In this document: piece after piece, positions 11,601 to 24,803 of the stretch
Numbering within the stretch: the first letter of the stretch is position 1
Layout: each line of letters starts with the position of its first letter
Source of the DNA: Guadua angustifolia
Lineage: Eukaryota; Streptophyta; Magnoliopsida; Poales; Poaceae
Direction: 5' to 3'
Assembly (NCBI GenBank): GCA_036346375.1
Contig: JAYEVE010000527.1
Location: forward strand, 744,001-808,000
DNA length: 64,000 nucleotides
Position numbers and translations under genes: made by a program
The notes under the pieces: generated by a model
Databases searched by the model: none
The model's input: only the letters and a program-made list of their open reading frames with translations
Told to the model about the DNA's origin: nothing

Positions 11601-11879
11601 AATTCATCACTACTATCGAACTATGCAAATCGGCTATTATATTCGAACGCCCTTCTTAATGATAACACTCGATTCTTCCCAAATGAATCTACCGGCAATG
11701 CAATCTTTCTTTTGCCTCAAGGATTCTAAATATACCACATGCCACTCTCTAAATTGAATTATCCTTATAAACAATACTAATTATTCAACCAAAAGAAATA
11801 TATATAAAGTATTAGTATCTCTCATCTCGCTACCTAAAACTCAAATAGAATTCTCTCTATTTCTTCACAATAATTTGAA

Positions 11880-12433
11880 TCGCAAGGCTAAGATCCAAAG
11901 AAGCAATTACAATAAAACGAAGTGTCAACCAAACGAGAAGGTCACCCAGAAATAATTCCCAAATCTATCTCACTCTCGAGAATTGCAAGGTTCGTGGTAT
12001 TCGCTATTTCCAAATCCAAGATAACCTAGCGCCACGATATATTAGGCCATATCGCATCGTTGAAGATGAAAAAAGAAAAGAAAAGAAAAGGACATATAAG
12101 TTGGAGTTGTCATTCTAGCTCTAGCTCTAGTATTCATCGTATCTTCTAGGTATCGCAAATCGAAGTATTTTCGCCTTCTTTCTAAACTCGCCTAGCTAAA
12201 TGAAATCGAACTACAATCTAAATTAACCCATCTAAGCATCTCGATTAAAATCTTAAGAGAAGCCGACACCACACTCGTAATAAATCCCACAAGACAATCA
12301 AGATTCAACGAAGCAATCACTTTGAAGAAGAAGTAATTTGGAAAACGAGAAGACCGACTCAAGAAAAGTTTCCTGACTTCTCTTAGAAATACTTTCCCCT
12401 TAGATCCACCAAATCTCGGGGTCGAGATTTCGT
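11880..12433 (+). pseudogene. Chromovirus-type Gypsy integrase C-terminal remnant
   Basis: The plus strand at about 12020-12080 reads NLAPRYIRPYRIVEDE, the 'LxPRYIGPYRI' (GPY/F) motif of the integrase C-terminus in chromovirus Gypsy elements. Weak continuation follows as YKLELS (about 12090) and then stops. This is followed, as in such elements, by AATCTCGGGGTCGAGATTT and a purine tract at 12434-12444 ahead of an LTR. Frameshifted and stop-laden; only the tail of pol is recognisable. No zinc finger or catalytic core is seen upstream in this window. Confidence 0.55.
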
Positions 12434-12444
12434 AAGGGGTAGAT

Positions 12445-15400
12445 CAGAATATCCCTAAAAATGCATTACGTAAAAATAAATATTTTAAATTTGAAAATAT
12501 TTATTTATGAGTTTCTTGACATTATTGGTTTTATTTGAATTTCCTTGGAGTTTTGCATTGCATGAAGAATCAAATAAATAGAATTAAAGAATGGAAATCA
12601 TCCAAACATTATTTGAATCCAAGAAAATTTCCATAATACCTCAGAGTGATATTTACCGTAAAAATCCTAGGAACTGATCATGAGATATAACACTTTAAAA
12701 ATCTAAAAACGTAAACTATGAAAATCGAAATTTGCAATGTCAGAATTTTTATAAAATCCTGGAGCAATATCTGAGCTGAAAATTTTACATAATAATAAAT
12801 AGCTCAGAATAATTTGAAAACAAAGTTTCAAAAGTTATAAAAATATTTGAATTGTCTGATAATTCAAATTCAGAAATTGAAATCTCTGCATTGTACAAAG
12901 GTCGAATTTTCATTAATTAACCGTAAGGTAATTTAGTTTCAAAATTGTACGTAAGATTACCAACTCCCCAGTTGTCAGCAATAAAAATCAGAGTGCTAGA
13001 ACCACCAAGCCGGGCTTAATCCTTTTGGTCATCTCCTTCATCGACCAAAGGACCCTAAGCCTTGAAGCCCCACTCGTCACCCCTCGCTTTCTTCCAAATT
13101 TTGTGATCGAGTGAAGTTTTCCCAGAGAGCAGATCGATGCAGAAGCTCAGACATCACGCCAAGCCTCAAGCCAAATACATTGCACCTTGGGAATACCAGC
13201 GGTAGTGCTCCACTTCCTCCCTCCACTCCTTCTCCTCCTCCTCACCAAAGCAGAAACTTCCTCCCATTTTCACCATGAACCGAAGCTCCCCGGAGCTCAA
13301 AGCCGGTGCCGATTCAAGGATTAGGGATCCATTTCCAAATCCTCTGGCTAGAGCATCATCGACCTCAAGCATTCAATCCTCAAAAGAATCGGACTCCTTC
13401 GTGTGAGATCGAGCCGCAACTGCATACTGTCTTCTCCAGTCCGGCCGGGTATGAGCTCCTCCGCCTTTCCCTTTAGGTGAACCTCTAAAACGGAACCACT
13501 AGTGTCCCTTGATGCTTAATGTGCCACCGATTTCAACCCTAACACCGTTTTTCTTTTCTCCACCGTCCGCCATTGTTGCTGCGCTAACTCCGCCACGCTA
13601 CCTCGCTTCCTTCTCCGGCTGAATCAGTAACGCCATCGAAGTTCCTCGCCGAGCTCTACCTCTGGTCGTGCGTGCCGCCGAAAGTTGCCGGAAGATCGTC
13701 GCCGGTGAAGCCCTAGCCGCCCTCTCTTTTTTTCCTGGCGCTAGAGCCGAAGAAGATGTAGACCCATACGCCTCGCTTGGGTAAAACGATTTTCCAAATT
13801 CTGGCAAGTGCATTCAGTTAGTAGTAACTTGTGTATTTTTAGTCACAAGCCGCTGAAATAAATTTATATAATTATCTAAAATCAGGATGAATCTAAATAT
13901 ACAAAAAGATTTAATGTTTGGAGTACAGTGATTATTATTCAAACTAAACACCGATCATGGTGTTGATATGGATGTTAATGAGAATTTGTGAATAATAAGA
14001 AATGAAATGGTAAAATAAATATTAATGTGATACTAGGATCGAGAAGGTATTCAAATATCCACATACATTTAGTTTTTGAGTCATAGGATGATTATTAGAA
14101 TTGAAATGATACAAGCACTCCATTATGAGCAATCGCACATATAGGATATATACTTCTTAAAATAATTAACTACATTTTTATGTGCCTCGAATCATAATAA
14201 ACTCAAATATGTAAAATCATCTAATGTTGAACTCAATTTAACATATTTGCTTCATAATCCTTAATTAACCATATTGTATCCATTAGCAAAACACTAGCAT
14301 AATGGCTCACAAAATGATAGTGTAGGTTGCAATAAGTTTCTGAACAGCAAGAACCCATGTATGCATGGATGGTTAAAATCAAACTCAATTTGCATGTTCG
14401 TAATGAAAGAAAATGTTAAAGATAACAAGAAGTAAATAGATAATCTATTGCAATTAAAGTTGAAATAATGCAAAACCAACTTTAAAACATTCTTAGGATG
14501 ATATTCTGCTAACGCCTGAAAAATGAATCAAAGATCATGTATGGTGTAGTTAGAAACTAAGTTTGAACTTGGCCGATTTAAGGTTTGCGAATGTGATCAT
14601 TTAGGCTATTTCAACAATAGATAAAGTAACTCATCCAAATACTAAAATTAGTAAAATCAGTTTAGAAACACTGTACAAAGTTTATACTACCATATTCTGT
14701 GAAAAGAATCTTATTTCATTTAGGTTTGCATATTAATCCAAATAGCTTAAAACCCTTAATCGTTAATCTGCCATTCCCCTTTCTTGCCGATTTGGAATAG
14801 TGTAGTCTTTAAGTATAGCGTGAACCATTTTAGCGATAAGATTATAGTCTCGCCCAAAATCCTAAAACTTATGGAACTAGTTTAGTAATGTTCTTCAAAG
14901 TGTAGAATACCCTGTTATAAAAAAGATAATCTCATTTTATCGAGAGTTGCCTATTCTTCTTATTAGCTCAAAACCCTTAAGTGATAACCTTTTGTTTCAC
15001 CTTCCTGCCGATTCCTAATAGCGCCAATTTAACAATGCCATTTAAGCCTTTTCGACAATGATTATAATGTATCAGCTAAAGCCTAAAATTTATGGAATTA
15101 GCTTAGGATTGTTATACAAAGTATAAATCATCTTAGTATAAAGAAATAACCATATTTCATCATACTTTGCATATTAATCCTATAGGTTAAATGACCTTAA
15201 ATGTTCATATTCATGAATTCGTAAAGAGAACAATTGGGCTTTAATTTCAATCGAAATTTGAGTTATGAAGTTTGTTCTGCCAGAACCTTCTCAAATGTTG
15301 TGGAAATGTTATTAATAGCCTAAATCGATAGACTCAACTTGTATAAAGCTAATTCTAAGCAAAGTCAAATAAAGATGAATAACCAATCATTGAAAGCTTG

Positions 15401-17230
15401 CAACTAATGATCAATCTAATCAATCCTTGCATCTTGAATTAGTAAAATAAAGTAAATAGATTCATAAAAGAGCAATCCTCGTTTCTTATACTGTAGTTTA
15501 ATTGTTTTGTCAGCTTATTTTCTTTCGCTCTTATTGAAGTCTTTTATTTGCGTTATTTTCCGCTGATCGACGGTAGAACTCGACGCCTCTATCTCCGCTA
15601 TCGTTGCCGCTAACGCCTTTCGCCGAAGCGCCATTAAGCAAGGCAAGCATCCTTTGACCATATTGATCCTACTATTTTCTATTCCTTTTGTGCATCAAAT
15701 TGTTTATGCATGCGTTTATTTTACTTAAATTGCTATTTTGTGGATTGGTAGATATACCTGCCGTCACATGAAATTCCTTGATAATTATGACAATGTGAAC
15801 CTTGATAACCACAGTAATAGGGTTAGACATCCTTAGTGTCATCTTGGGTATATGCGATCATAATTACCGCTTAGCCATGCTTTAGTACTTGAGGAACCGA
15901 TGATCATGATTAAAATTGTTTCGAAATGTTTTATATGAAACCCGAATGGTCCTTTTGAGAAAATGGTTATGGTACTTTGATTAAAAACCCAAAATAAAAC
16001 TATGTGTTGATGCGGCGATTATTGGCGATAGCGGCCAGTGCATTTACGAGCTTGCACGTAGTGTAGGGTGGAGTGTCGCCAGGTTTAATTAAGGACCGAG
16101 CAATGGGACGCTATTGATCCGAGATTTCCGTGCAACCATGAGGCTCGGTATGGGACGGGCTTAGCCTATTGTTGTTCAGATGTGGCTTTGCTCATTGGTA
16201 GGGGAGCTAGCGGAGGCATTCCGCACGGATTGCTTGTGAGGGCTTCCATGCAGTTCAGATGGGTAATTGTTCGGCCGGTGTAATGTGCACGCCTTGCCAT
16301 GGATGAGACGTGGTGTTGGGTGTGATAAATGTGGATCCACGACTTGGGTGAGTGTCTCTGTTTGTATGCGAGGGTTAACGCCCCGGCTGGATCAAAGCCA
16401 TGTCTCAATAATGTAACGGCTCAGATGATCGCTCTGCAAGCACACCAAAGGAAGTGTGCTAATAGCTTGCAAAAAGAGTGGATCATTCCTTGTGGGTAAA
16501 GTTGTACACCTCTGCAGAGTTTAAATCTAATCGATTAGCGCGCCATGCGTCATGAGCACTCGGTGAAGTCATTCCAATGTTAAATGTTTTATTATTTCTC
16601 AAATGGGTTGGTATCATTTGTTTTGCGAACTATGCTTTTTTGCCGAAGGCCGCATGGATGATTTTCGAGGTTATGGAATGTTTCGCCGCCACGCCATGGA
16701 GGATCGTGAGTGTTATTATGCTTTATTTACTTGCTATCAATTAAACTTGCTCTTTTAAATTCCGCTTTGTAAATAACTTGATTTACAAATGCAAATTCGC
16801 TTTATGCAAATGAACCGTAGTAGCCTCATTTGGAATGGCTGCATATATGATAGGTGTTTCAAGTCTTGCTCGAGTATGTAAAATACTCACCCTTGCCTAA
16901 TTATATTGTAGGTGTATGCTAGTGAAGCTTCGATGTTGGCCATCGTAAGTTCATGGATGTTTTTGTCGTATTCTATCCGGAGTTTATGCTCGGTCATTGC
17001 TCATGGATTGGATGGGTAAACCACAAGGCTTGCTTTTTTGCCGCTATATTTCTCTCGAGTTGTAATATTTATTTGTATAATCGCCCGCTTAATTAATGTT
17101 TCGTATGGCTATGATTTCCAATTGTTGTAAACATGTGAGTGCTAGCTATCGATCTAGGAATAGCACAAGAATCACATGGAGGTTCACATTCTCCTAATCT
17201 GGTCTCAAGCGATCTGGGCGACAAAGATTA
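12445..17230 (+). repeat. Long Gypsy LTR (about 4.8 kb), plus orientation, degraded
   Basis: It starts after the purine tract AAGGGGTAGAT with ATATCCCTAAAA, a corrupted form of the TGTAACATCCC start seen at 19590. It holds AT-rich ends, a GC-rich CGCCG-type leader-like stretch (13430-13770), the GCAAGGCAAG motif (15640), a 'TACTCACCCTTGCCT' motif (about 16890) and an end resembling 60370-60405. Parts 15640-17230 align with 58806-60405, showing a second copy of the same family. Short ORFs inside are not convincing genes. No start TG is preserved, so boundaries are approximate. Confidence 0.5.
14640..15200. repeat. Three diverged tandem copies of a roughly 220-bp unit
   Basis: Units starting near 14641, 14860 and 15085 share the order 'CTAAAA(C/T)TTATGGAA(C/T)TAG', a 'CAAAGT.TA.A' block, 'ATTTCAT' or similar, and 'TTAATCC.ATAG.TTAAA.CCTTAA'. 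Divergence is high, so the array is old. It lies in an AT-rich insert of the long LTR (about 13840-15540), where I see no gene. Confidence 0.45.
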
Positions 17231-17597
17231 GGTGATGCACATAAAAAGAATGGGCCCGGCCCAACACTGTATTCTGGATTTTATGTGGATTTTTGAATTA
17301 AAAATATTACGTAAATTAGTTTAATTTATTTTAGGCAATAAAAATATCAGAAATAATCCAAGAAAATTTTCATAAATACTCTAAGACATTTTGAACTCAA
17401 ATAAAATATTTTTAGCCAAACTTTATATTAACTTTATCTATATTTATTTAGTTTTCATAAAAAGGCCAACATACTTAATTTTAAAATAAATTCAAATAAA
17501 TTCCAAAAAATCCGATAAATTCAGAAAAATCACAAAATGCACAGATAACAATAAAACAATAATAAATTTCATTTAGGACAAAATTTGGGATGTAACA
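17226..17597 (-). repeat. Gypsy LTR 5' end in opposite orientation
   Basis: Read on the minus strand from 17597, the sequence begins TGTTACATCCCAAATTTTG, the usual LTR start of this Gypsy group (compare TGTAACATCCCAATTTTTG at 19590). It is therefore joined tail to tail with the plus-oriented LTR on its left. Only about 370 bp remain. Confidence 0.5.
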
Positions 17598-17652
17598 TGT
17601 AGGAACCATGGGGAAAGACTGGGGATGAGCCTAAACATTCCTCGAGTCGGGT

Positions 17653-17658
17653 GCACAG
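17653..17658. repeat. Target-site duplication of the Copia element, left copy
   Basis: GCACAG at 17653-17658 recurs at 58525-58530 just after the 3' LTR. Because a G sits between the CA end and the flank, the true 5-bp duplication could be CACAG or GCACA. Confidence 0.75.
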
Positions 17659-18632
17659 TGTTGGTGTTATGCCCTTGAGGCAGTCATATAGATGATTGTA
17701 ATATGACTATGCTTATGAATAATAATATGATTATTGGTCCAATGAATGTATATCATTATATTGATCAGCAAGTATGTGACTTGCTTATGAAACTCTCTAC
17801 TTATTGATATAATTTCATGTAAGTATCTCTCGATCGGGTATCATCGTGATAGGACAACGATGAATAGATCAAAGACATGTATTGATCGATGATTATGTTT
17901 CATAGATCATAGGATATGGAGATATCATCAATACATTGTGAACTCATGATGAAGAACATGGGTTAGATAGACCAGAATGGGACATCGCGAGAATGTTACA
18001 TTCTTATTTGTCATCGATTGCATCTCATACATAGTGGATGTATGATCCTTAGACCTGAGATTGTCGATTCCTACATGTGTAATAGTTTACCTTGGGGCCA
18101 CCAAACGCTATTTCCTAACCGGATAGTTATAAGGTAGCTTTCATGTTTGCTATGAAACATGCAGAGGGAAGTAAGCAAATAAGATGGAATTTGCCACTCC
18201 TAGATAATAGAGATATATGTCTAGGCCACTCGTGTGATATGATTAAGGAAGTGCATGGCCATGCCGTGATTGAGAAGTCAATCACAACTTATTAATATAT
18301 CACGGATACGAGAGATGGATTGAACTATCAAAGGATGACATACTTCTCGCCTTTGAGTTCGATCTTCATATAGTTTGGCAAAGGATTATTACATGAGTAC
18401 TTTTGAAAGGTTATATCCGATTTGATCATATGCGTTTGGGAGTTGGCATGCTCGCATGAACCACTACTGACTATTGGATTGGAAAAAGGGTTTTCGAATC
18501 TATGTCCAAATGTACATGAACCTCTGTGGTCACACACTTAACGGGTCGACGCACACCGGATTGGATCCGTAATTAATGGACCTCATGGGCTTAATGCGCC
18601 GATGGGCCCCGGCTTAGGGTTTCGTCGCTGGC

Positions 18633-18640
18633 TATATAAG
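18633..18640 (+). promoter_or_regulatory. TATA box of the Copia 5' LTR
   Basis: TATATAAG in the context GGCTATATAAGGAGAGGG, with the same block at 58146-58153 in the 3' LTR. The transcript would start about 30 bp downstream, near 18665-18670, leaving an R-U5 part of about 375 bp, a plausible layout. Confidence 0.75.
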
Positions 18641-18794
18641 GAGAGGGAAGGGTGGGCGGCATGTTGTTGTTCACGCCCGTAACCCTAGCTTCCACCTCTC
18701 ATTGCCCTCGCCGAAGCGACTCGGTGCTTGCACGCGACGCACGGCGCTCCATCCCGGACGGTGGATCGCTGTGGTGACGTTGTTGCCATCGTGG

Positions 18795-18912
18795 CGTGGT
18801 GAGGACGATCCGCAGCGAGGACGAACCGCAGCTAGGACGATCCGCGTGAGGACGATCCGTGTGAGGACGATCCACGACGAGGACGATTCACGGCGAGAAC
18901 GATCCACTACAC
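18795..18912 (+). repeat. GAGGACGATCC minisatellite in the 5' LTR
   Basis: About eight imperfect units of GAGGACGATCC plus a 2-6 base spacer. The 3' LTR (58315-58410) has fewer units and lacks a piece near 18885-18935, so the array has changed length since insertion. Confidence 0.75.
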
Positions 18913-19045
18913 CAACGCGCGAAGGATTCCGCAACTACGCGTTTAGTGGTAATCCAATCTGTGATCCCTTTCTTGCGAGTAGCTTTTCTGGTTATGCGGC
19001 AGAAATTTTAATTTGTGCTAGTGTAGCATACCGCGTTCCCAACAG

Positions 19046-19058
19046 TGGTATCAGAGCC
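19046..19058 (+). promoter_or_regulatory. Copia primer-binding site (initiator tRNA-Met type)
   Basis: TGGTATCAGAGCC, complementary to the 3' end of plant initiator methionine tRNA, one base after the LTR's CA. This is the standard Copia minus-strand primer site. Confidence 0.9.
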
Positions 19059-19204
19059 ATCTCGTGTAGATTTGTGATCTGGATGTTACATATGCGATAT
19101 GTAAGGATAGTAGATTAGATCTATTACATGTTCTGCCGGTTCATATGATGAATTGGTGGAGGCAGCAATCGATGAGATCGATCGGTTTAGGGTTTGAGGG
19201 AAGT

Positions 19205-19440
19205 GCAGGACCGATTCAATCTTGATTTGGGTGAGTTCGTTCATGGTACAACGTTGTTCTTACCGGCCGGGTTACCGCCATCGTGGTTTACGACCAGACC
19301 ATATGGGACCAAGCCAATCAGATTGAATCGATTGGTTCAATTTGATTGATCCATGGAAATTTTGAGGATCGATTCAATCCTCGATTTGGGTGAGTCCGCT
19401 CATGGTACGACGCTGTTCTTACCGGCCGAGTTGTCACGCT
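19205..19440 (+). repeat. Two direct copies of a leader repeat, spacing about 159 bp
   Basis: The stretch beginning GATTCAATC..GATTTGGGTGAG and ending TTCTTACCGGCCG.GTT occurs at about 19211-19277 and 19370-19435 in the untranslated leader of the Copia element. Confidence 0.7.
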
Positions 19441-20317
19441 AGGGCGCTGCCTTGACCTCGGCCGGGCGCCTCTTGACCCCGCCTTGGGCACCGCCTCGAT
19501 TCCTGCCAGGGCGCCGCCTGGAACCCCCGACATCAGAGAATCGCTTTGTTTAACTCTTTTTGCAGGATGTTATATGCGAAATAGTATGGTGTAACATCCC
19601 AATTTTTGACTTTCCAATTAATAAATATTATTTATTTGCAATTTGTGATTTTTATGAATTTTCTGGAATTTATTGGATTTTCTGAGATTTATTTGAATTA
19701 TTTTAAATTAATATATAGCTTTTGTTAAGGAATAATTATAAAAGGAAATATTTAAAATAAAGGTTGCCGGAAATATTTTATTTGAGTATAGAAGGTCTCG
19801 AATTATTTTTAGGAAGTTTTTTCTTTCTCCGAGATTGAATCGGATTAGAAAGTCGATTGCTGACCGGTGCGATTCGGAAATAACGTTAGCTGCGTGCGGG
19901 AACTCCTTCGGTTTCTTCGGCATGTGTCCGACTCAAAATCCCCAGCGCGGCGTCAGGACACGGACTCTTTCTGCGCGGGAAAAAGGAAGTCTCCAGAGTT
20001 ACCAAGTCAAACGGGCTGGACATTGGCGCCAAAACGATTGACGGACTCGGAGTCGCATCCGCAGGCGTTGTGGCCGTAGTCTACACGAACTCAGAGTATT
20101 GCTCGGGCGGGAGCAGTACACGCGATCGCTATTTATACCGTGCCACGCAACGTCGGAAGAACCAAGCCACCAGAAACAAAATCAGCGAAGGATTTCCGTT
20201 TAGACCGTAACGTAGCCGATTCGAAATATTCATCGCTGGTGCCAAGGATCAACCGAGGAAATCACGCACGAAGAAATCACTCCGGGGCGTCATTGATTTA
20301 AATTGAGTGTTGGCGCC

Positions 20318-20580
20318 CACTACTACAGAAAGGGCATTTAGTACCGGTTCAAAGAGTTTTAGTACCGGTTTTGAACCGCATAGTTATCCGGACTGATGCT
20401 CAAAGGCATCAGTCCCGGTTTTTCACCCGCATCGATAGAGTATCAAGACGGTTCAAGTCACACGTGGCAGCTGGAACCCTCGAGATCACATCAAGACGGT
20501 TGGTGTCTCCAACCGCATCGATGAGGTTTTCATCGCACTGCTGGTTTCTCCAACCGCAATCGATGTTTTGTATATATATA
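20318..20580. repeat. CACTA copy 1 terminal and subterminal repeats (left end)
   Basis: After the CACTACTACAG terminus come repeated GTACCGGTT, AACCG.ATCGATG and ATCAAGACGGTT units in both orientations (for example 20340-20350, 20372-20380, 20448-20456, 20490-20525). Many look like altered forms of CATCAGTACCGGTT. Such arrays are where the element's own DNA-binding protein docks in CACTA transposons. Confidence 0.8.
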
Positions 20581-21749
20581 GGTCTATTTCTCCAAGAGCT
20601 ATTATATATGTGTGTGTGTTAAATCACAACTAATTAAAAGCACAGATAATCAATCATGCACTTTGCCCGATAATTAAATCACCGAACATTCATTAACAAA
20701 TTTAATTACATCTAATGTATTAAAATATGTACACATATTTGTTCTTCGCTCATCGCCTAATGTATCAATATATATGTACACAACTTTAATTACAACTTGA
20801 GTATTTTTTTCCTTCGCTCATCGGGATCTTTTTACGCATTGCTCTTGCTAGTCAGAGATGTCTAATTCCGACAGTTCACTAGTCCTTATTGAAGGGCACA
20901 ACCTGTTAAACATTGGTTCGTGAAACTCGCTTTTGATTTACGACCTCATCGTAAATAAAGCCGACGAAGTTGTTCTTGGATTGCTCTCACTGTGTCGGCG
21001 AGAGTTCAACCTTGTTCCGCCAAATGTTGAGGCACCTATCGTTAAGTCATTAACTAATCAATACTTGAACTTGTACAAGATATAAGGAGTACCTATACAT
21101 CATTAAAGCTAGTAATTATATTTACTCACCCCTTGTTGCCTTTTAGCACGCTGTCGGCGCTCCGGTTTGGGTGTGCATAAATCAAGATACATAGTAGCCG
21201 CGATAAATTGTTACCCGCGTCGAGTCAAGATCTGCAGTGGAAAAAGTTGAAAGCGTGAAATGGATGCAAGGAAATTAAGTTAACTAACTAAAAAGCTAGC
21301 ATTATGATATACGCATACGAGAGGCAATTGTAATGTCAAATTTCTCCTTGAATGCGCCCACGTTTTTAGCACGGAACCGTGAATGCACTACACATGTGAT
21401 TACTTAATTGTACATGATTAGAATTTGTTTCAAATTGAAGGAAATAGAGCTAGTACGATAATAAAAGGAACAAGAATTAATACCGGTCGAGCATGTCGAT
21501 AAAGTTTTGATACTTTTCAACCGGTCTCCTTTACGAAGTCTGATAATTGTGATCGAGCTACGATCTAGCTCGATCATAAGAAGAATCCAAAGGAAAACTA
21601 TACATAGATGTGTCAACATAGATAACTAATTAGTTCTAACATCGTGTTATGAAAAAGGAGTAGAATGAGGTGGTACGAAAACACGACTCAAATGAGTAGG
21701 CTAGATATATCTTTGACTTATATTTTTGACCCATTAGCGCATTGAATAC

Positions 21750-24330
21750 GTTAGTCTCTGCTTTCGCTTGGGTGGTCTCTAACGGTTGTCTCGTTGATAA
21801 CTATCGGGTCCATGAAGCCTATGTCGAAAATACGATCCTTCTTCGCATCTTTGTATCTCCATGCTACATAAGAAATTAGTTAGGCTTGCAAGTTAGTATA
21901 GTACAAGGAAGTGCACGATAGTTTTTGTAAATAATTAAGACACTTACAGAGTCCAAAGAACCCATCAAGCTCACGCCGAGGGCGCCTGTCTGTATAGATC
22001 ATACATGTAGTCCCAATGACAACAAATTGACCTTCACCGAAAAAAATCTTGTTGCTTAAACTTGACAAATAACATCTCTAGACCATGCTTGGTTGCGCCC
22101 AAGTACCATTCATGAAATTGCCGATCTTTGTCGTTAGTGGGCAGCCTCATGCCCGACCAATGACCCACCCATTTTAAATAACCATTTTACTTGGGCAACC
22201 TCAATCTTTTCCGTGCCTAATATTTGATTTGCAAGAAGGCCGTTTCTTCAAGAATTTTTGCATCTCCTTACTCTTCCCTCACCGACATCTTCTTCTTGGG
22301 GCATTCCTTACTCAATGTGCGCCGTAGTTTGATTTGCGAGGCATTTCTTTTTTATCCTTCAAATTTTTAATAGTCATTAAGCCTTTATAAAATTCTTCTG
22401 TGCTGTGTTGAACCTTTTTCTCCGTGACTTGGGTTTAAGAAATTTAGTTACCTCTCCTTTTACCACCTTCTTGATCTCCTCATCGCTCATATCATACTGC
22501 CGCCTAAGTTCACCACCTTCTTGATTGGGTGGAGGACCCCGCCTTCTTGGGAGCCATCGCCGAGCTGGCTTCATTCCTTGGTCGGCGCCTTCTTGGGAGG
22601 AGACGGGTTCTTGTGGCGCTTATGTGCGCGGGAGGTGGTGTAGGAGTCGGCGCCTTCTTGGGAGGAGACAGCTTTTTCGGGCTTATATGTGCAGGAGATG
22701 GTGTAGGAGATGGGCTTTTGTCGGGCTTATATGCCAGGAGGTGGTGTAGGAGTCGATGTGTTCTTGGGAGGAGACGAGTTTCTTCTCTGCTTTTTCATGA
22801 GAGGACAAGTCCATGTTATCTCGAAAAATTATGTACCGCTTACGCCACAGATGAAATTGTGTATCGCCTCCTAGCTTCAGAGTCCCGCCACCTCCGTGAA
22901 TTTCGAGGTCAAGGTCCTCGCACTCTGGCGCACCTCCTCCACCGAGACCTTGGAGTATCCTAACGGTATCTCATGGGCTATGGATAAGCTGCCCTGCTCT
23001 AATGGGTGAGCCATACCATCGCCATTTTGAAGGTAAGGTTCCGCTTGGATATGCAGCTCACAAGGTGTCCGCCGCTCGATGTCGCTTCACGGATACTTGT
23101 CCAAGTCCGCTTCGCCAAATTTCACCGAAGCGCAGATGCTTCGCGCCCGGAGGGGCTAATGATGTCCGGATTACTTGAGGTTCTTGGCCCGCTCTCGCTG
23201 TTGGCTCAAGGCTAGCTGCACTCTCTTCGGATCTCTTCTTGCATTCTCTCATTTGTTTGATTCAGCGTTCTTCAAGCGCACTAAGTTGTTGTGTCTGCCG
23301 AGCCTTGCTCCTCGCCGACTCCTATAGGTCTCGGCCCCGAGCGAAACCAACCTTCCACGGACAACGCCGACGCCTGTACGCTGTGGTGCTCGATTTTGCA
23401 AGGCCCTTGTTAGCTCATCGTTTCCCCTGCTTGGCACAAAGCTACCCCGGAAGTCTCCTCGATGGACTGTATAAGCCTTTCGCCACATCTCTTAGCACCT
23501 CCCCAAACACAAAGATTGCCGTTATCATCAAGGCGCCGCCGTGAGCATAGAACCAATGCTTTGCTCTGTCGGGCCAATCCATTTGCTATGGTGCGATACC
23601 CTTCGCTAGCGTGTCCTGTTCCTCTTCTCCCATTTTGGTATTGCATGGCGGTAACCACCGGGTACGAGTCGGTGGTGATAATTCTTCTTCGTGCATTCAA
23701 CTTATTCTTCTCACTCAAACTTTGACCTTCGTCCAAGTCTTGTAGTTCACAAACGATCCCAGTTGATCTTGCAACTTTGGGTGCTTGTTGAAGTCAGCGC
23801 TCGATTCTTCTTGATATACTCCGTGTTCAACTTCTTTTTATAAGTCCGAATGCGACCGCCATCTTCTTGAGAGTGTAACTCTTCACCTTCTCTTCGTCCC
23901 TTGGGGAAGGTGAATGTCTCCTTCACATCGCTCCAAAGCATGTTCTTCAGATCATGAGGACCAGATCCCATTTTGCTATGCTAATTGCCACGTGGTCCCT
24001 AACGTGGACGCCACATGCCAATTGAACGCCCAAGCGCCCGAGGGTGCAAGAGGTCGGCCGCCCTCGCCGACTTCGGTGATAACATGTCTTGCCTTCTTCT
24101 TCTTGCTTGGACCTCACGACGTGATTGCTCGCCTAGTTGACCGATCCGAAAGCATGGTACAATCATGAACGGGTCAGATGTTGGCTTAGCATGGTAGTGG
24201 AACCGATAATCATGAACGGATCGATTGTTACCTCGCTGCCTCATCGTGCTCTCGCAGCCTCATTGGCCTCGCCTCATTGGCGGGTGCAGTTCGCCGCCTC
24301 ATGACCATCAATCCTCGCAATCAAACTTAA
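21750..24330 (-). pseudogene. CACTA second gene, copy 1 (Transposase_24 / Ulp1-like)
   Basis: Second gene of the CACTA element, minus strand. From the 5' side: KSARAADLLHPRALG (about 24080), GSGPHDLKNMLWSDVKETFTFPKG (23970-23900, opening a Transposase_24-like region), TYKKKLNTEYIKKN (about 23835), QSLSEKNKLNARRRI (about 23735-23690), NGNLCVWGGAKRCG (about 23520-23480), AETYRSRRGA (about 23330), a Pro/Ser-rich linker (22780-22510), VVKGEVTKFLKPKS (about 22460-22420), and a C-terminal piece with NKIFFGEGQFVV (about 22050-22000) resembling the Ulp1-like peptidase region of such proteins. Several frame changes and stops. Probable introns. The family link is from motif order, not a search. Confidence 0.65.
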
Positions 24331-24803
24331 CATAAATGCTTCATCGCCCATCGCTGCTTAGGCTAGAAGAAGCATTGAAAATTAACGAAAATAGATTTCA
24401 TTTCATGTAAAGTCGATGGTACTACTCTAAAACGACGTGGAAGACGGTAGAGAGAGGATGGGCAAGACGCCAAGATGTTCCTAATGTAAATCGCCAAATA
24501 CTATACATCTCGAAATGAAAATCTAGTGCATCTGTTCATGAGCTTTACTCCCGCTGGAAGAGGAGCGGAGTAAGCCCGTGATAGTGGTTCAAGAAGACAA
24601 GAACAAGTCCATGATAAGTTTAGCATGCTCCTCATGGCTTCGCTTCTGCATTCTGACGCCTCCTCACATCCATGCTTCTTGAACTTGCAGGGCTTTTTTT
24701 TCAAATCATTTTAGTGTGGAATAAGAATGATTCATTATTTTTATTAGCAAATATATTCTTAAGAATATATGAATTTTTTCATATTATTTTGTACAATTAG
24801 ATC

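Larger units (their letters stand above)
17659..19044 (+). repeat. 5' LTR of the Copia element
   Basis: 1386 bp. Homologous along its length to 57163-58524. It differs by scattered substitutions and by a longer GAGGACGATCC array near its end. It contains a TATA box at 18633. Confidence 0.9.

Noticed and set aside
13166..13813. Minus-strand ORFs in the GC-rich part of the long LTR
   Set aside because: Low-complexity Glu/Ser/Ala-rich products in a known LTR leader-like region, with no domain.
18328..18537. Minus-strand ORF in the Copia LTR
   Set aside because: Antisense frame in LTR sequence, broken in the partner LTR.
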